Positions 24,062 through 36,608 of a DNA stretch of 64,000 nt are shown piece by piece. Below the pieces are notes generated by a model. The model was not told where the DNA came from, did not search any database, and worked only from the letters and a program-made list of their open reading frames with translations. Position numbers and translations under genes: made by a program. Source of the DNA: Diadema setosum. Taxonomy: Eukaryota; Echinodermata; Echinoidea; Diadematoida; Diadematidae. The DNA lies in contig CM067067.1 of NCBI GenBank assembly GCA_033980235.1, forward strand, positions 2,507,001-2,571,000. Reading direction: 5' to 3'. The number at the start of each line of letters is the position of its first letter. Positions within the stretch are counted from its first letter, which is position 1.

Positions 24062-24145
24062 CCCCCCCTCCTCCCCCCCCCTCCTCCCCCCCCCCTCCTC
24101 CCCCCCTCCCCCCCCCCTCCCCCCCCCCCCCCCCCCCCTCCCCCC
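24062..24145. repeat. Polypyrimidine (CCCCCCTCC)n tract
   Basis: 84 bases of C with regularly spaced T on the + strand. It reads as glycine/glutamate-rich frames on the complement, which are not genuine. Confidence 0.95.
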
Positions 24146-24848
24146 AAGTTGACAAAAACGGTGCCCCGGAATGTATTTGTCTTTCTTCCTTCAAAACGTG
24201 CAAAGAAAGAAAAAGGATTGTATGTGAAGATATAAAGAACTCCTTGGTTTGATGAGCCAATATTATTATTGCATCATGAAATGAGCCGCCACAACACTAC
24301 CACGCATTACTGTATAATCTTCGCTATCGTTCCAATCTTGTCAGCACGTATTACACTATCGTCTGTAGATTTCCTCAAACCTAGACATATTTCGCACAAA
24401 CAGTCAGCTTTTTAAAAGAAAAAAAACGAGAGAAAGTAATAACGACCATAAAAGAAGAAGAGAAAAACTCCCTTAAAACATAGACATACAATGCAATAAA
24501 TTGTTTGGGATTAGTACAGTACTGTATACATGAGCACACGCAGAAAAGGGTATTTATATACCCTAAGATTTCACTCAAAACCTGGTTATGTAGAACACAT
24601 TTTTGTAAATATTTCCTTCATTCCTTTGCTGATATTTCTCTTCATAGATATTTTCTATCTAAACTTTTCTGAACAATGGGCATCTATTCATATTGATTAC
24701 CGGGAAAATTCGAGTTTTTATGTTTTTATATGATGATGATGACCATTATCATTAAAATCGTAATTCTAAATTTCTACTTATAGACATATAATCAAAACAT
24801 ACGAAAATATTCTATACCAACTTACATTTTATATGATGTACATTATTA

Positions 24849-24871
24849 TGTGTGTGTGTGTGTGTGTGTGT

Positions 24872-24910
<39 letters not shown>
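24849..24910. repeat. (TG)n microsatellite
   Basis: About 31 TG units with one GA interruption. Confidence 0.95.
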
Positions 24911-24912
<2 letters not shown>

Positions 24913-25240
24913 TGTGACTATGCATTCATTTCAAAAATAAGGAAAAGACGAACAGATATCCAAACAGTCTAGTACAGATGAAATGTTGATGATATGAATC
25001 ATGAGTTCTGTAGCGTTATCTCGAAATATAGAAAAGTAAAAGCTTCTGATCTAGACCATGAAACAAACGCTTCAGAATTTAGTAGCCATGACTTGACAGA
25101 CACACGAAATATACAGTTGATACTTATAGTAAGTACATACAATGTACATGTAATATTGGTAGTGCAAATTAGAGGAGAGTAGAACAGATATTATGAACAA
25201 AGTATAGACACACTATTTAAAGTGAGATGATAATAAATTC

Positions 25241-25560
25241 ATCATATCATATCATATCATATCATATCATATCATATCATATCATATCATATCATATCAT
25301 ATATCATATCATATCATATCATATCATGTCATGTCATGTCATGTCATGTTATGTCATATCATATCATAATCATATCATATCACATCATATCATATCATAT
25401 CATATCATATCATATCATATCATGTCATGTCATGTCATGTCATGTCATGTCATAGTCATGTCATGTCATATCATATCATATCATATCATATCATATCATA
25501 TCATATCATATCATATCATATCATATCATATCATATCATATCATATCATATCATATCATA
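25241..25560. repeat. Pentanucleotide (ATATC)n / (ATGTC)n array
   Basis: About 64 units of ATATC with two internal blocks of ATGTC variants (near 25,325-25,350 and 25,420-25,468) and a few frame slips. The array reads ISYHI-type in the forward frame and is not coding. Confidence 0.97.
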
Positions 25561-28500
25561 AATGTAAGATAAGAAAATAGTATTAGTAAATACGTAAATG
25601 AGACTAGCCGGATTAATACACCGCGACATGTTTTTGACATCTTGGCATTTCTTCTTGATGCTTTGAAGGGAGAGTGGTGACTATGTCTCGAAAGAAGAGT
25701 TTATACAACAGGTGACACACAGCTCCACGTATCACGTGTCCCTATGGATTATCTTCACGGCCGTTCAGTAGGCGCCACGGAACGGAACGTGGATAGCCTT
25801 ACCCAGTTAAAACTTCAAACAAGTACGATATTGCACTTGTAACTAGTGTTCGTTCTGTGCTTTGTCATGATTTTCAGGTAGATCTTTGGTTATCACAGTA
25901 CCAGGGTCACTTGTAACCTAGTAATAGTCAGTTTGAGTAGTTTGATACAGGATGGTTTGGGTTCTCTTCTGGTAGGTATATAAGATTGTATAAGAGATCC
26001 ATGAATTTGGTTTAAAGGTTTGGTGGAATGTGTCTACACTTTAGCATATGTACGTGCTAGTCAATCCTTTCTTTCCATGGAAGGACATCACGTTCACTTC
26101 TTGTTGCCACTTAGAATAACATTGCATTGATGGGTATAGTGTGCGACCTCATCTTGCCACAAGGCTTGGAGTGTGCCACTTCCATCACAATGGAAGTATG
26201 ATAAGATTTGATTAGGAGTGATTTGTAGCAACACGGGAGCTGGCTGTAAAGTAAGAGTACGTGACACTGTGGTGATGTAGAAGGGCCAAGACGTGACAGG
26301 GAGGAGGTAACCATACAGGGAGGTACGTGGTGTTACCAAGTCATTTCATAGAAGTAGGCTGACCCATCGTGGCTCACAGCTGCATTTTACGAGGTGTTGA
26401 TGTAGTTTGGTTCGTGGCGATGTCAGAAGTGTGTGATTCCTTCAGGCGCCTTAAAACTAAATTCAACAAATTCCCAAGTACCCCAAGTTCTCCCTTGCTT
26501 GTGCGAGTTACGTTATTCATTAATGCCAGAATGATGTACATGCAGACATGACTTTGTTTCGATAGTGGGGTGTAAGAATAATGTGAAGGAAAGAATAAAA
26601 ATCGCATGAACTAGATTGCGCACTGCCTGAAAACCCATGGCGTCAGTTTGAAACAGAGTCAGCCACATTCTTTATATGGAGCTCTACTCGTAATTCCTCA
26701 AAAAACAAACAATAATCATGTTATGATAGGATTTACTTTTTAGCCGATAGGATATTCCTACAATACCAAAAAAAGAACGCACGCGACTGGATTTAGAAAA
26801 CGTTCAATGGATGGCTTAAAATTCTGTTCGTTTCTGCTTTTATGCTCAGTTAATTCTTTTGATAGCTGAAGACGGGGTAGTTGGGTTAACTCAGGGCTTT
26901 GCTATGTCCAGGATCCAGTTCATTCGATGTTTGGAGTCAAGGGCGTGGATAAGAGCATCAACAGCTGATAGGGACAAACCCTCAATGCCTCCAGATCCTA
27001 ACACTAACAAAAGCATCCTCTGTCGGTTTGCTCATTAAAAAACATATGTCCAGACGATTGTACTTTCATGTAACCTCTACAATAATGATATGACGCCTGG
27101 AGTGTTCAAGTGTCTTTTAAGTGTTGTTTTTGTTACATTGTTTATCTCTATAGAGCACGACCTCCATATTTTCGTTTGTAGGATAAAATGGCATTATCTT
27201 ATTTTCAGGTAGATTAAAGTTTGTTATGCATCTTATATCATACTGTTTTATCAGATAAGGAAATAACCGTCAAATGTAAAGATCACCGATCTTATGCTGT
27301 TCGTACGATGAAGAGACAAAGATCCAAGTCCTTATATAAGCACAGAAATAGAGCTTCAGGTTTAGAAGGAAACAAAGCTGATTCGTCACTTATCTATTCT
27401 ATTCCCAATTGTGTAAAAACGTGGTTAATACTTTTCTAACCGGATTGAGTTATAGCTCGCTGCCAGTAGCCTGATTTTATAATATCATCTTTTATGATAT
27501 GCATTCAGTGGTTTCTGAGAAGCACTTGAAATTTAGGAATTAAATTAAAGGCAAAGAATGACCCCTTGTTGCGCGGGTTCATTTGAATCATTTAAAACAC
27601 CTACAGGGCCTACATAAAACATTCGTTCGCATTGACGCAAGAGGTGTGCACGTAGTTCACTAAACGCCCAAAGTAAACCCATGCCGTCTTTTACCAATGT
27701 CTCCTCTTGTTGGAGTGTGCTGCCGGATCAGATGTGGTTTGTCGGGTAATCCCTTGCCGCGAAAACCGAATGCAGGTCAGCAGTGGAAACCGAATATTCA
27801 ATTTGAAATCTTGGCATACAGCGGCGACTGCGAAACCGACGGAAAAGTTTGTGGAGCGAGGCTTTAGACAAAATCCTCTTTGACCCCATGTGGGTTAGGT
27901 TAGAAAGTGCAAAGAGTGACGTAACAAGTGTTGTCATTTCGGTTAGAGTGTAAAGAAACGTATTACTTTCTTCTTTGACATTTACAATGAAGTGATGAGT
28001 TGAAAACTATCACTAGTAACAATCTTAATGCAGCTCCCATGTGTACCATGTTTAAGTCGGGGGCTCTTATTTGACCACTTCGACCCCTAATGCGGATGAC
28101 ATTTCTACCGAATAGTACTTGCAGAAGCCTATTCATTATAGGAGGAGTTATTTTCCCTCCTTGAACATGAATAAACATCTTCCTCCCTACGTCAACATGA
28201 ATGGTATCACAACCAAACAATTTAGTTTATCTAAGTCTCGATAGCAGATTTTATCAGCGATAGATAAAAGTCAACGTTTAAGTTCTATGATACTTAAGGC
28301 GTTCTTAAGATATACTTACGACACTTATTGACACTTTGGGCTCCCCCTCCTCTCTCCCTCTCTCTCTCTCTCTTTAACTGCCCCCTTCCTGATGTTTCTC
28401 GCTCTTTTGTCCTGTCTTCATTTTTGTTTCCTCGATCGGTGTGCGTATGTGTGTGTGTTCTTCTGTGTGCTCCTATTATCATTCATTTTTGCCTTGAACC

Positions 28501-28598
28501 TTCCTTTGAACCTTCCAGTTAATTGAGTAGCATACATCTCTACGAGTTTGTCTTTCACGAAGGCCTCTCTTTTTCAATAAAACAATTATTTTCCAAAC
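25561..28598. other. Non-coding DNA, no gene recognised
   Basis: Antisense frames at 26,094-26,339, 27,728-27,937 and 27,963-28,220 have mixed composition but no motif and no supported splice sites. A CT tract (28,346-28,372) and short GT patches lie near the right end. Confidence 0.4.
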
Positions 28599-28627
28599 CG
28601 TTTAGTAGAGGTAAATTACCTCTACTA
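28599..28627. repeat. Perfect 14-bp inverted repeat, 1-bp spacer
   Basis: TTTAGTAGAGGTAA-A-TTACCTCTACTAAA. It is immediately followed by a second, longer hairpin (28,630-28,686), giving two adjacent foldbacks. Confidence 0.85.
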
Positions 28628-28629
28628 AA

Positions 28630-28686
28630 AAGAAAATAAGAATAAGCAAGCACATTAAATGTGCTTGCTTTATATTTTTATTTTCT
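28630..28686. repeat. Long hairpin next to the previous one
   Basis: Arms AGAAAATAAGAATAAGCAAG-CACATT and AATGTG-CTTGCTT plus TATATTTTTATTTTCT pair around one A, with about 26 bases per arm and minor mismatches and a bulge in the AT-rich base. It is of the size that could form a small-RNA precursor stem if transcribed, or be a remnant of a foldback element. Confidence 0.7.
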
Positions 28687-29371
28687 GCGTCCAGATGTAT
28701 GCTCATATAACTATATCATATCACTTTGAGTTCTTGAAACTATTGTATTTGAAAGAATTTAGGTGATATTGGAAATAAAATCTGAATTGAACTGCATTGG
28801 ATGTATGAGTTGTATTTTCGCAATCTCCTCTTTCCCGCATAATTTCAGCGTAATGAGTCAAATAACGAGAATTAATCATCGGCCTGCCCGCTTTACCGCG
28901 CGATGTATATCGCTGGATCGACCGTCTCTCAACACGATTGCCTAATACTCGCCCGTTGGGATGCCAAGTAATATGATATTTGAAACTCGAAAGGTATAAT
29001 ATCTCAAATCGCAAGGGCGAGTCTCACATAGCAAGCAAGCCTGGCATTATCGACTGAGTAGGCAGAGTATAGAGGGCTGCGCATAGTAACAGAAGCAACG
29101 ATGTTGTAATAGTAATGTCTCTGCATGAAAAGAATAACGGTATATCGAAACCCCTACACTCATTCATATTTCAGCTTTACCATGTCACAAATAATTATTT
29201 TTATTACGCACTTTGCTGAACAGAATCAAGTGGAGGTCGTATATATTCATTTTTGTCTAATGAACTTATAATGTTGACGTCAGTACTCTTATGTACACTC
29301 TTCTAAGTGTAAAGATGAAAATGTCTGAAAATGAATGGATAGATTAATAGATAAATGAGGATAACCAAACA
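28687..29371. other. Non-coding DNA, nothing recognised
   Basis: A minus-strand frame at 28,721-29,014 and a plus-strand frame inside it have no motifs. Confidence 0.4.
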
Positions 29372-29597
29372 AATACCTGAATATAAAACGACCCAAGTCC
29401 AAATTTGGCTATCGTCTTTGGAGACCCATTTCGAAGTCATGCAAAGATAATCAGTCAAATGAATGTTTTACATTTAAATTTGTATAAATAACATTCCATT
29501 AATTGAAAAAACATAAAAAAATAGGAAATTATGTAATGATTTTTTTCCCCCTAAATTTTCTGTAATAGATTTGGGTCGTTTTTTATATTCAGGTATT
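29372..29597. mobile_element. Small TIR element ending ATACCTGAATATAAAA
   Basis: The left end reads ATACCTGAATATAAAACG followed by ACCCAA. The right end, complemented, reads ATACCTGAATATAAAAAACG followed by ACCCAA, so the inverted repeats are about 24 bases with a two-base length difference. The interior is AT-rich and non-coding, about 226 bases in total. No clear target duplication. Confidence 0.5.
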
Positions 29598-29881
29598 CAA
29601 ACACGTTTGGCTCTGGGCCCACGAAGAAACTTCTCCTGTCTCCTTTTTTCTGCAGAGTTTTGCAACGTTTCCTCTGATGCAACGACACTAACTAAGCTAG
29701 TGCACAATCATAATGAGAATATAGTACCGCATTTGAACTGTCACAGAGTCATTTAACATGGCGTCATATCTAATTTCAGAGAAAGTAGTATTAGTTATAT
29801 GACCGTGACGTCGTCTGCGGACAAAACCAAAAGTATTTGTGTTATACCCTCTATCGTGGGTAATGTGTGAATGCCTAACAT
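29598..29881. other. Non-coding DNA
   Basis: A short open frame reads through the previous element's right end (to 29,756) and has no motif. Confidence 0.35.
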
Positions 29882-29973
29882 CTTTGACAGATATGTCAGC
29901 ATCGATCGTTAGGAATATATGTCATGAAAGAATATATCATATCATGACATATCTATAACAATATCTGTCAAAG
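29882..29973. repeat. 92-base imperfect hairpin
   Basis: Outer arms CTTTGACAGATAT and ATATCTGTCAAAG are perfect complements (13 bp). Inner arms ATATGTCATGA and TCATGACATAT (11 bp) pair across a short A/T loop. The unpaired parts lie between the two stems. Confidence 0.75.
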
Positions 29974-30306
29974 TGTTCTTGAATCGTCCTGTCAAGAAAC
30001 ACAGCGGCATCAAGCTTTGCGATAATTTTTTATGAACGCATCAATTTTGTTCACTGCATACACGGACTGTGAGTGTTTTCTCTCTGTGGAGATATTCTAG
30101 ATCTTTAAAAAAGCAAACCTACAATCACACATCTAATGAAAGCAAATAGCAGCATAATGCAATGTAATGCAGTGTCTTTTTAGCATAACGAACTTGCGTA
30201 TCTAGGTTTTGCCTCGCAGTACATGAAGTATAAACTTCGCTGTCTGTAAATAGCTGCTAAACGTTCGGGCATAGTGTCTTAATACATTCAGCTGTTATGG
30301 GGGGTC

Positions 30307-30498
30307 ATGACCGCCGAGCAGCCGGGGTACTACTCCCTACAGAAGTGGATATCGGCAAATCAATCATTTTCACAATATCCGTCCGCATTTTTCATCATTT
30401 TGCCATTTCCAGCGGAAATTTTCCCCTTCTCGACAACGAGGGGAAGAAACCCTCCTCAAATTGTCAAGCCCTCAAATCCGGTTCTCAGCAGACGATGA
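30307..30498 (+). other. Unrecognised 63-codon open frame with protein-like start
   Basis: Begins MTAEQPGYYSLQKWISANQS and is GC-richer than its surroundings. No known domain, no supporting neighbours and no clear splice sites. An overlapping frame starts at 30,297. It could be a first coding exon or chance. Confidence 0.15.
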
Positions 30499-31299
30499 AG
30501 GATGATAAAGTCAGCCCTCGCCATTCTGTAATAACTACCTTTCTTGCTCTGAGTTAAAAAATCTAGATTAAACATTTATTCAGGAGGGTTTATCATTTCT
30601 TGGGATTTCGCAGAGACGCAGATAAGAGAAAGTCGAGCATGACGAGTAAGCTTTCAGACGCTCTACTGATGGATGTGTCAATTTGATGGCGGGTCCATCC
30701 GGGCCTTTGCTTTGAGGTAGTTCTCGGATGTTTTCAATCCGAGAATAACTGACCAGAAAGGGGGCTGCAGGTCCAGATGACAGCTTCGAGGAGGGTAGGA
30801 GCCAAACACATGACCGGAGCTACACACAGAGGTCATAGCTCAGAATAGCAAACGCTCTTTGAAGTATAATCCCCCTGTAATGCAACGGCAGAATTTTACA
30901 GACGCAGTTTAAGACAACTTCGCGCTTTCGCCGCCTTATACCATTAACGCTAGTGACTCCTCAAACTAATGTTCTCAGTATATCCAGAATTATTATTCTT
31001 AGGCTATAATAGTTTGTTGAATATGTGCTTCTCAGTTTTGTCGATAGAAAGTACAGTTAAGAAGTCACTAATTGTAATCACGCGCTCTTTGTAAGTTGTT
31101 TGTCTGTTTGTGTATCATGCTTTGTTCCATATTAGTTTCTGTTTTGTTTTACTTTATTCCATATTGTCCCTGTCATTTTACTCTAAATTAGTAGACCTGA
31201 TGGATGACATTATCTCATCTGAAATTCAACCAAGAAGAAGTCCCGAGTATAATTTTCGTGCGGTTTTACTCTAGTCAGAGGAGCATCAACGTTTAGCTA

Positions 31300-31460
31300 A
31301 AAAGAATAATATATTTTTTATGAAATAAAAGCTAAAAAGAATAATATAATTAATAAGAATAACAATATAATTAATATGAATAATAAAAAGAATAATGTAA
31401 TTAATATAAATAATAAAAAGAATAATATAATATACCTACAAAGAATAATATATATATTTT
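31300..31460. repeat. AT-rich imperfect repeat of AAAGAATAATATAAT units
   Basis: Several 15-30-base variants occur in tandem, with short ATATAT runs at the end. Confidence 0.7.
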
Positions 31461-33384
31461 TATACGTTAGATGCCTGACTGTAGACTGAAGAAACGAAGA
31501 GGGGATGGAGTAGCCAAGCTTAACACATTTCGTAAAATCATCCTCGCCCAGTTCCAACCAAGCTTGCCCCGCCCATTTATACTTCACCCTCATGACGTCC
31601 AACGACTCGATGATCAGTAGAATAACCACCTGGGAAGAGGTGGTTAGGTAATCACCCAAACGCTGACATGACGCATGTCGGCAGGTTGGATTGTTGTTTT
31701 GTGTCATTCGTCACATCATCATTCTTTCCGTCCCATAATGACATTTTCACCACATTCAGAACGAAAACAACAGATGTATTAACGTGCATGTGGCCAAACT
31801 CCTTCTACAAGGGGTCTCCGTAATGTAAATTCAACTCTTTTCAAAAAAGCTGGCATACTACAAACCGTCAAACTGTTAGTTGTGAGTCGTTTGATTACGT
31901 GTCATGACATCAGTGTTATCTTTGACTGAATTTCACAAGAAACCTTATCCCCGATTGATTCGACCATAAAAAGAGACAGAAAGATAAATATAAACACACA
32001 AACAAGTCCATAGCCATGGAGGGTAATTTCAAGCTAAGTCTCCTCTTGTTATTAAAGGACTCAGAGATGTACAATGATATCCACATCTATATGAGATTGT
32101 GAGAATTTGACATCCATGACCAGAGATGCAGGATAAGTTACTGAAAATTGTCCAGGATGCGGACATCGCAGACAGGATCCTTTCAAACTATTTCCCGGGT
32201 ACCTTTTGGTATCAACATTATAATGAATGTTTGCGAACTAAATTGTGAACTCTAAGCGATGTTGAACCTATGTTTATATAATTGCTATAAACTGATATCG
32301 TCTTAACAGAAGCATCCGCGTTATGCATAATGACTAAGTGTACTTGATATTATTTTTGTTTGTTTGTGTGTTTGTTTATTTTTGTTTTTTTTAGATATCA
32401 AAGCAGAGTGGGCGAAGGAGAGGGTAGTGGATGGGGCAGTGAAGGGGGTAAGAGATTAGACGGGGTGTCTCATGGTTTAGGCCAAGGGAATCAGTTGCGG
32501 GCGTATCATATTACAGAGGGCCTGCAAGGGCGGAGAACGCACCAGATTTGGATGCACAGACGAAAAACCCCGCGGAAGGAACAGTGCCCTCCTCGTCCTC
32601 CTCTATCTCTCTGCTATCTCTATACCCTAATTTGCCTTCCCATAACGTCTTACATCAAAGCTCCTCCTAACATGATAAAGAATATATCATAGAAATGATG
32701 TACAGATTGAAGGAATGTGGTGTGAGTGGACGTTGAGTTTTGCCCCGTGCCAACCGTTGGGACTAACTTGATACCCATGCTGCAGTAAGATGTTAGTGAT
32801 ATTATGCGCTTGAAGAAAGTTGTGTGTGCCGCACCGAGATTCGTGGATCGTAGCTAGCTAAACAAGCTCTACATTTTAATGAATGCCTCCATCCGTGTCA
32901 AACATCTTCTTGGAAAACCAATGAAGTAATCTTCGAGCTAGAGTGTCCTCTGCGTATCTCCTAGAATTGCGTAATTTGCTGTTGGAAATGATATAAACAT
33001 TCATAATAATCAGTAACAAGTTAAATCATCATCTAATACATATACCTCATAAAGAACATGCCGGGTTTTCCCCAAATTTGATATGATGACAATATCAACA
33101 AGTATGTTCTCTGCCCGATAATTTTCATTTTAACAAATTTCGTATTGAGAAGAAAACTTTATTTGTGCACATGAGAAATTAAAGACAATGACTCTCCACT
33201 TAAAGAATGCAGTGAACTCACTTCAGATTATTTAGGCTCATTTGCTGTGGCAAAATCCGCAACAAAGGTACCTAAACATAAAGCAAAAAACGAGCAATTA
33301 GTCTTTGACGTAGGAGGTCAATGCTCTTCGGTAGGTGCCGAGAACAATGATGAGTTTGTAGCATTTTCACCAGCAGAAGAAAAT

Positions 33385-33444
<60 letters not shown>
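33385..33444. repeat. (GTA)20 microsatellite
   Basis: Twenty perfect GTA units followed by about 150 bases of degenerate units (GTAATAGAAGTAGTGG and similar). Poly-valine and poly-leucine frames across it are spurious. Confidence 0.97.
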
Positions 33445-33590
33445 ATAGAAGTAGTGGTTTCAGTAGTGGTGGCGTTAGAAGTACTAGCTGCGCACTATGT
33501 AATTGTAGTAATGTGAGTAGTAGTAATCTTACCATTATGAGTAGTTGTAGAAGTATTAGTAGTGGTTGTGGGTGTAGTAATAGAAGTAAC

Positions 33591-35887
33591 TCGTAGCAAT
33601 ATATGATGTTGATGTTGAAAACAAAATGTTGATAGAGAATAATGTGCTATACGGTGAGCACTGACTGTTTACCATGAATGTCGTCGTATGCTATATACGG
33701 TTGATCGATTTTTTTCATCGATAGCGTAAAGTGCTATCGGTATCGGTCTCATAGACCTATGTGTAAATCGCATTGTGGTACAATTATTGTCTGAACTGCA
33801 ATATGTAAACATTTCCATTAACTACAATTGTACGTTTTTTCAAAATTGTATTTTTCTTTCAAAATAATAGAGAATGGAAAATAATGGTTTTAATCAGACT
33901 GCCATATAACCTCTTCACCAATACTTCACCGTGATAGATTATTTTTGAAACCATCTTATGCAATACTATTACAAAAACCTGAACCTATAGCTACGGCACC
34001 GATGCCGAGAAACTCGCTCTGAATTTGAAAGCGTCGTCAGTTAAGCGGAAATGTCCTACATCCGGTTCAACACCCTAGTCCGAGTTCGTGTGTTTCGCCA
34101 GACGCCGTAGAGGGAGAAGGTGTGTGTGAGTGGGCGTGTGGGTTAGGGTTAACCGGAGCAGGATACGATGGGAAAGTGACGAAAGAGTTATCATACAAAA
34201 CCACGCTTTATTCACCACATCCACTATTCCAGCGAAATTGTGGTAATCACTTGCTAAACTGATCCACTCATAAAAGCGAGAAAATATTTTTAAAAAGTGT
34301 CGACCACGTATACTTTTTTTTTGTTTGTTTGAGGGGGAGGGAGTTCCACCTGGATATTTCTGATTGACAAGGATATGGGATTATATTTAATAGACACACC
34401 AGTCTAGTGATTTTATTTTCATGGACGGCTTAAGTTGTAATCCCCACAAAATTGCGCATATCACGTAACGGTCTAATCGAAGCATCATTAAAATCATAGC
34501 ATGAAGAATAAAATTATGGGTGTGGTCACTCCAACCAATCTTAATCGTACTCTCCCACCTGTTTGTGTGCCATATTTCCTGCCGTATTTCGGTTTTTGTT
34601 CGTATGTTTGATTGCTGCTGTGCTTTTTTACTTGTTCAGTAACACTTCTGTATGAACTTGACAATTATATTAATCGTATATCTAGACTTTCACATCCTTT
34701 TTTTTTTATGCGATGCACCTTGAAGCAAGCTGTGCTCCAGGGTCATGTAATTCGATGTCACAATTATTTTTTACATTGTTCTCAAATTTAATTGAAATTG
34801 TTGTGGAAATCAATATGAATTATATCTTTGATAGGTAGGGCCTAAGCGGAATGAAATGTGCAAAGAAAAAAAAAAGAGCGAAGGAAGTGAAAATCTGTCT
34901 GTAATTCAACACGATTTATAAACTACATCTTTAACTTGAATTATACTACAGTAATATGTTTATCAAGACATATTGACTGAACCGTTGTCAACGTTGTCTG
35001 AGAGAACAGCGCAATTTATTGTCATTTTGTTTTTCCAACCAGAATACTACAAAATGATGATAATAGCTAGATAATACATAAAAACCCCCTGAAGTTTATT
35101 TTTAGGAGTGTAGCGATGGCTAACATGTACGTGCACATTTTTCTCCAGAAGCAAAAACTCGACCAATATGATGATAGCGTCTATTTTGTACAGGTAAAAC
35201 AGGAAAGAGCCTTGGGGGAAAATACGATTGTTGCAGCTACTTGGGAAAACTTGGCATGAAGACGCGATTTGATCAAGCTGCGAATAGTGAAAGTGTATAC
35301 CTATGAACTATGCATTTGGTACGTTCATCACTACATTGCGGCGTTATTTTCTGGCCGATATTTACATTTTGACAGGGTCTGCTTCCGTTTGTTTAACCCG
35401 ATCAGCCTGGCGAAATATTGCCAACTCACTGAACTGTCGTCTGCGTGCGTGATATTAGCCCGCCCTTTTTCTCTTGAAAACATCGCCAAAATACCCTCTT
35501 TTCGCTGCCTGCTGAGGAATGGGCCCGAAGTGTTCCAACTATATGCCAGTTTTCTATTTCAAGCCGCTCCATATTAATGAAACTGATATTCCTCCAGCAA
35601 AATATTGATAACAATAGAATGTTTCTTGGAAAAGAGAAGCAAAACGTTGAAATTATTTCAGAGGAGAGTTTGCATGTCACTTTCAATTTTAGTTATCCTA
35701 GAGCCCTTAGGTGAATGATTCATATTTTTAACGCGAGGGAATGGTGTGGTCTGTGGACGTTTCAGTTTGTGTAACTCTTCACCTGTTCCTCGATTCTTTA
35801 TGAAGATAAAAACCACCTTATACACAACTTACTGAGAGTGCACTCGACTTGCAAAAGTTTGTTGACACGGTTACAGCTGTATCTGTC
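33591..35887. other. Non-coding DNA, nothing recognised
   Basis: Includes an isolated GTTAGGGTTAACC telomere-like word near 34,142 without terminal repeats, a poly-T run near 34,313, and a 102-codon plus frame (35,269-35,577) without motifs. Confidence 0.4.
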
Positions 35888-36070
35888 CTGGGCCCCGTTG
35901 CAAGAAAGTTGCAATCAATTGCAAATAATTGCTAATTTTGAAACAACCATTCTGATTGGCTCAGGGTCTGCCCTATTAAGAAGACATGCATGCAACAATG
36001 ATTTTGATTGGCCAGTGACAATCAGTTGCAAGTTGCGTTTAAACGCAAAGTTTCTAACAACGGGGCCCAG
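35888..36070. mobile_element. Non-autonomous DNA transposon with CTGGGCCCCGTTG termini
   Basis: The left end CTGGGCCCCGTTGCAAGAAA and the complement of the right end CTGGGCCCCGTTGTTAGAAA match in 18 of 20 positions, followed by GTTGCAATCA-like sequence in both arms. The interior carries two TGATTGGCY (CCAAT-like) words. It is 183 bases and non-coding. A GGGCCCCGTT terminus is common in small animal DNA transposons; the superfamily is left open. Confidence 0.65.
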
Positions 36071-36608
36071 TTCTGTATACAGATGAGAACATGACAGCAC
36101 GTGACAACAACATACATGTGTGTGTAATACAGAGTAATTATCCTATTCTAATAGGTTTGAAAGCGTATTGCAACGTCTTTGAGTGTCCTGTGATTACTTC
36201 CAGTCGTTGTATCTCCTGGTGGTGCTGCCTAGAATGACAGTCGCTCTACTCAAATGTCTGCCTCTCCGTCTTATTTTTAATATTTTAATACAGATTTCAA
36301 GTATGCAAAATAGATATAATATGGTAAATCTACATTCTTACTGTGAAACTATTATCTATCTGTATTGGATATCTTCTTCTCTTCTTCTATTCTGTTCTGT
36401 ATAGTTCACTTCCTTGACATTCGTTTTTACACAAGTATGAAGCAATGATTAGATATGTGTTCATTATCGTCGATGACAATCATTTCATCTCTAGATTTGA
36501 ATCATTCTTGCTATCAACGTTATCATCAAAATAATCCACATCGTGATTTCATAATTGCATAAAACTTAATCATGTTTGGAATTGCAAACATCTTTGTACC
36601 TATGTTTG

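Larger units (their letters stand above)
23408..25240. other. Non-coding DNA with low-complexity tracts
   Basis: A C/T-rich tract lies at 24,062-24,145 and a TG microsatellite at 24,849-24,910. Open frames on both strands (for example 23,672-23,947 minus, 24,530-24,733 plus) have no motifs. Confidence 0.45.
29974..33384. other. Non-coding DNA, with one protein-like short frame at 30.3 kb
   Basis: Within this stretch are the frame at 30,307-30,498 (listed separately), an AT minisatellite-like patch at 31,300-31,460 (AAAAAGAATAATATAAT units) and a purine-rich patch near 32,400-32,460. The antisense frame 31,318-31,707 is driven by the AT patch. No splice-supported gene. Confidence 0.4.

Noticed and set aside
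25227..25580. 117-codon open frame of Ile-Ser-Tyr-His repeats
   Set aside because: It is a direct reading of the ATATC microsatellite; no other coding evidence.
33247..33535. Poly-Val and poly-Leu frames
   Set aside because: Generated by the (GTA)20 microsatellite.
34134..34156. Third telomere-like element
   Set aside because: Only about two TTAGGG-like units and no inverted termini around them.
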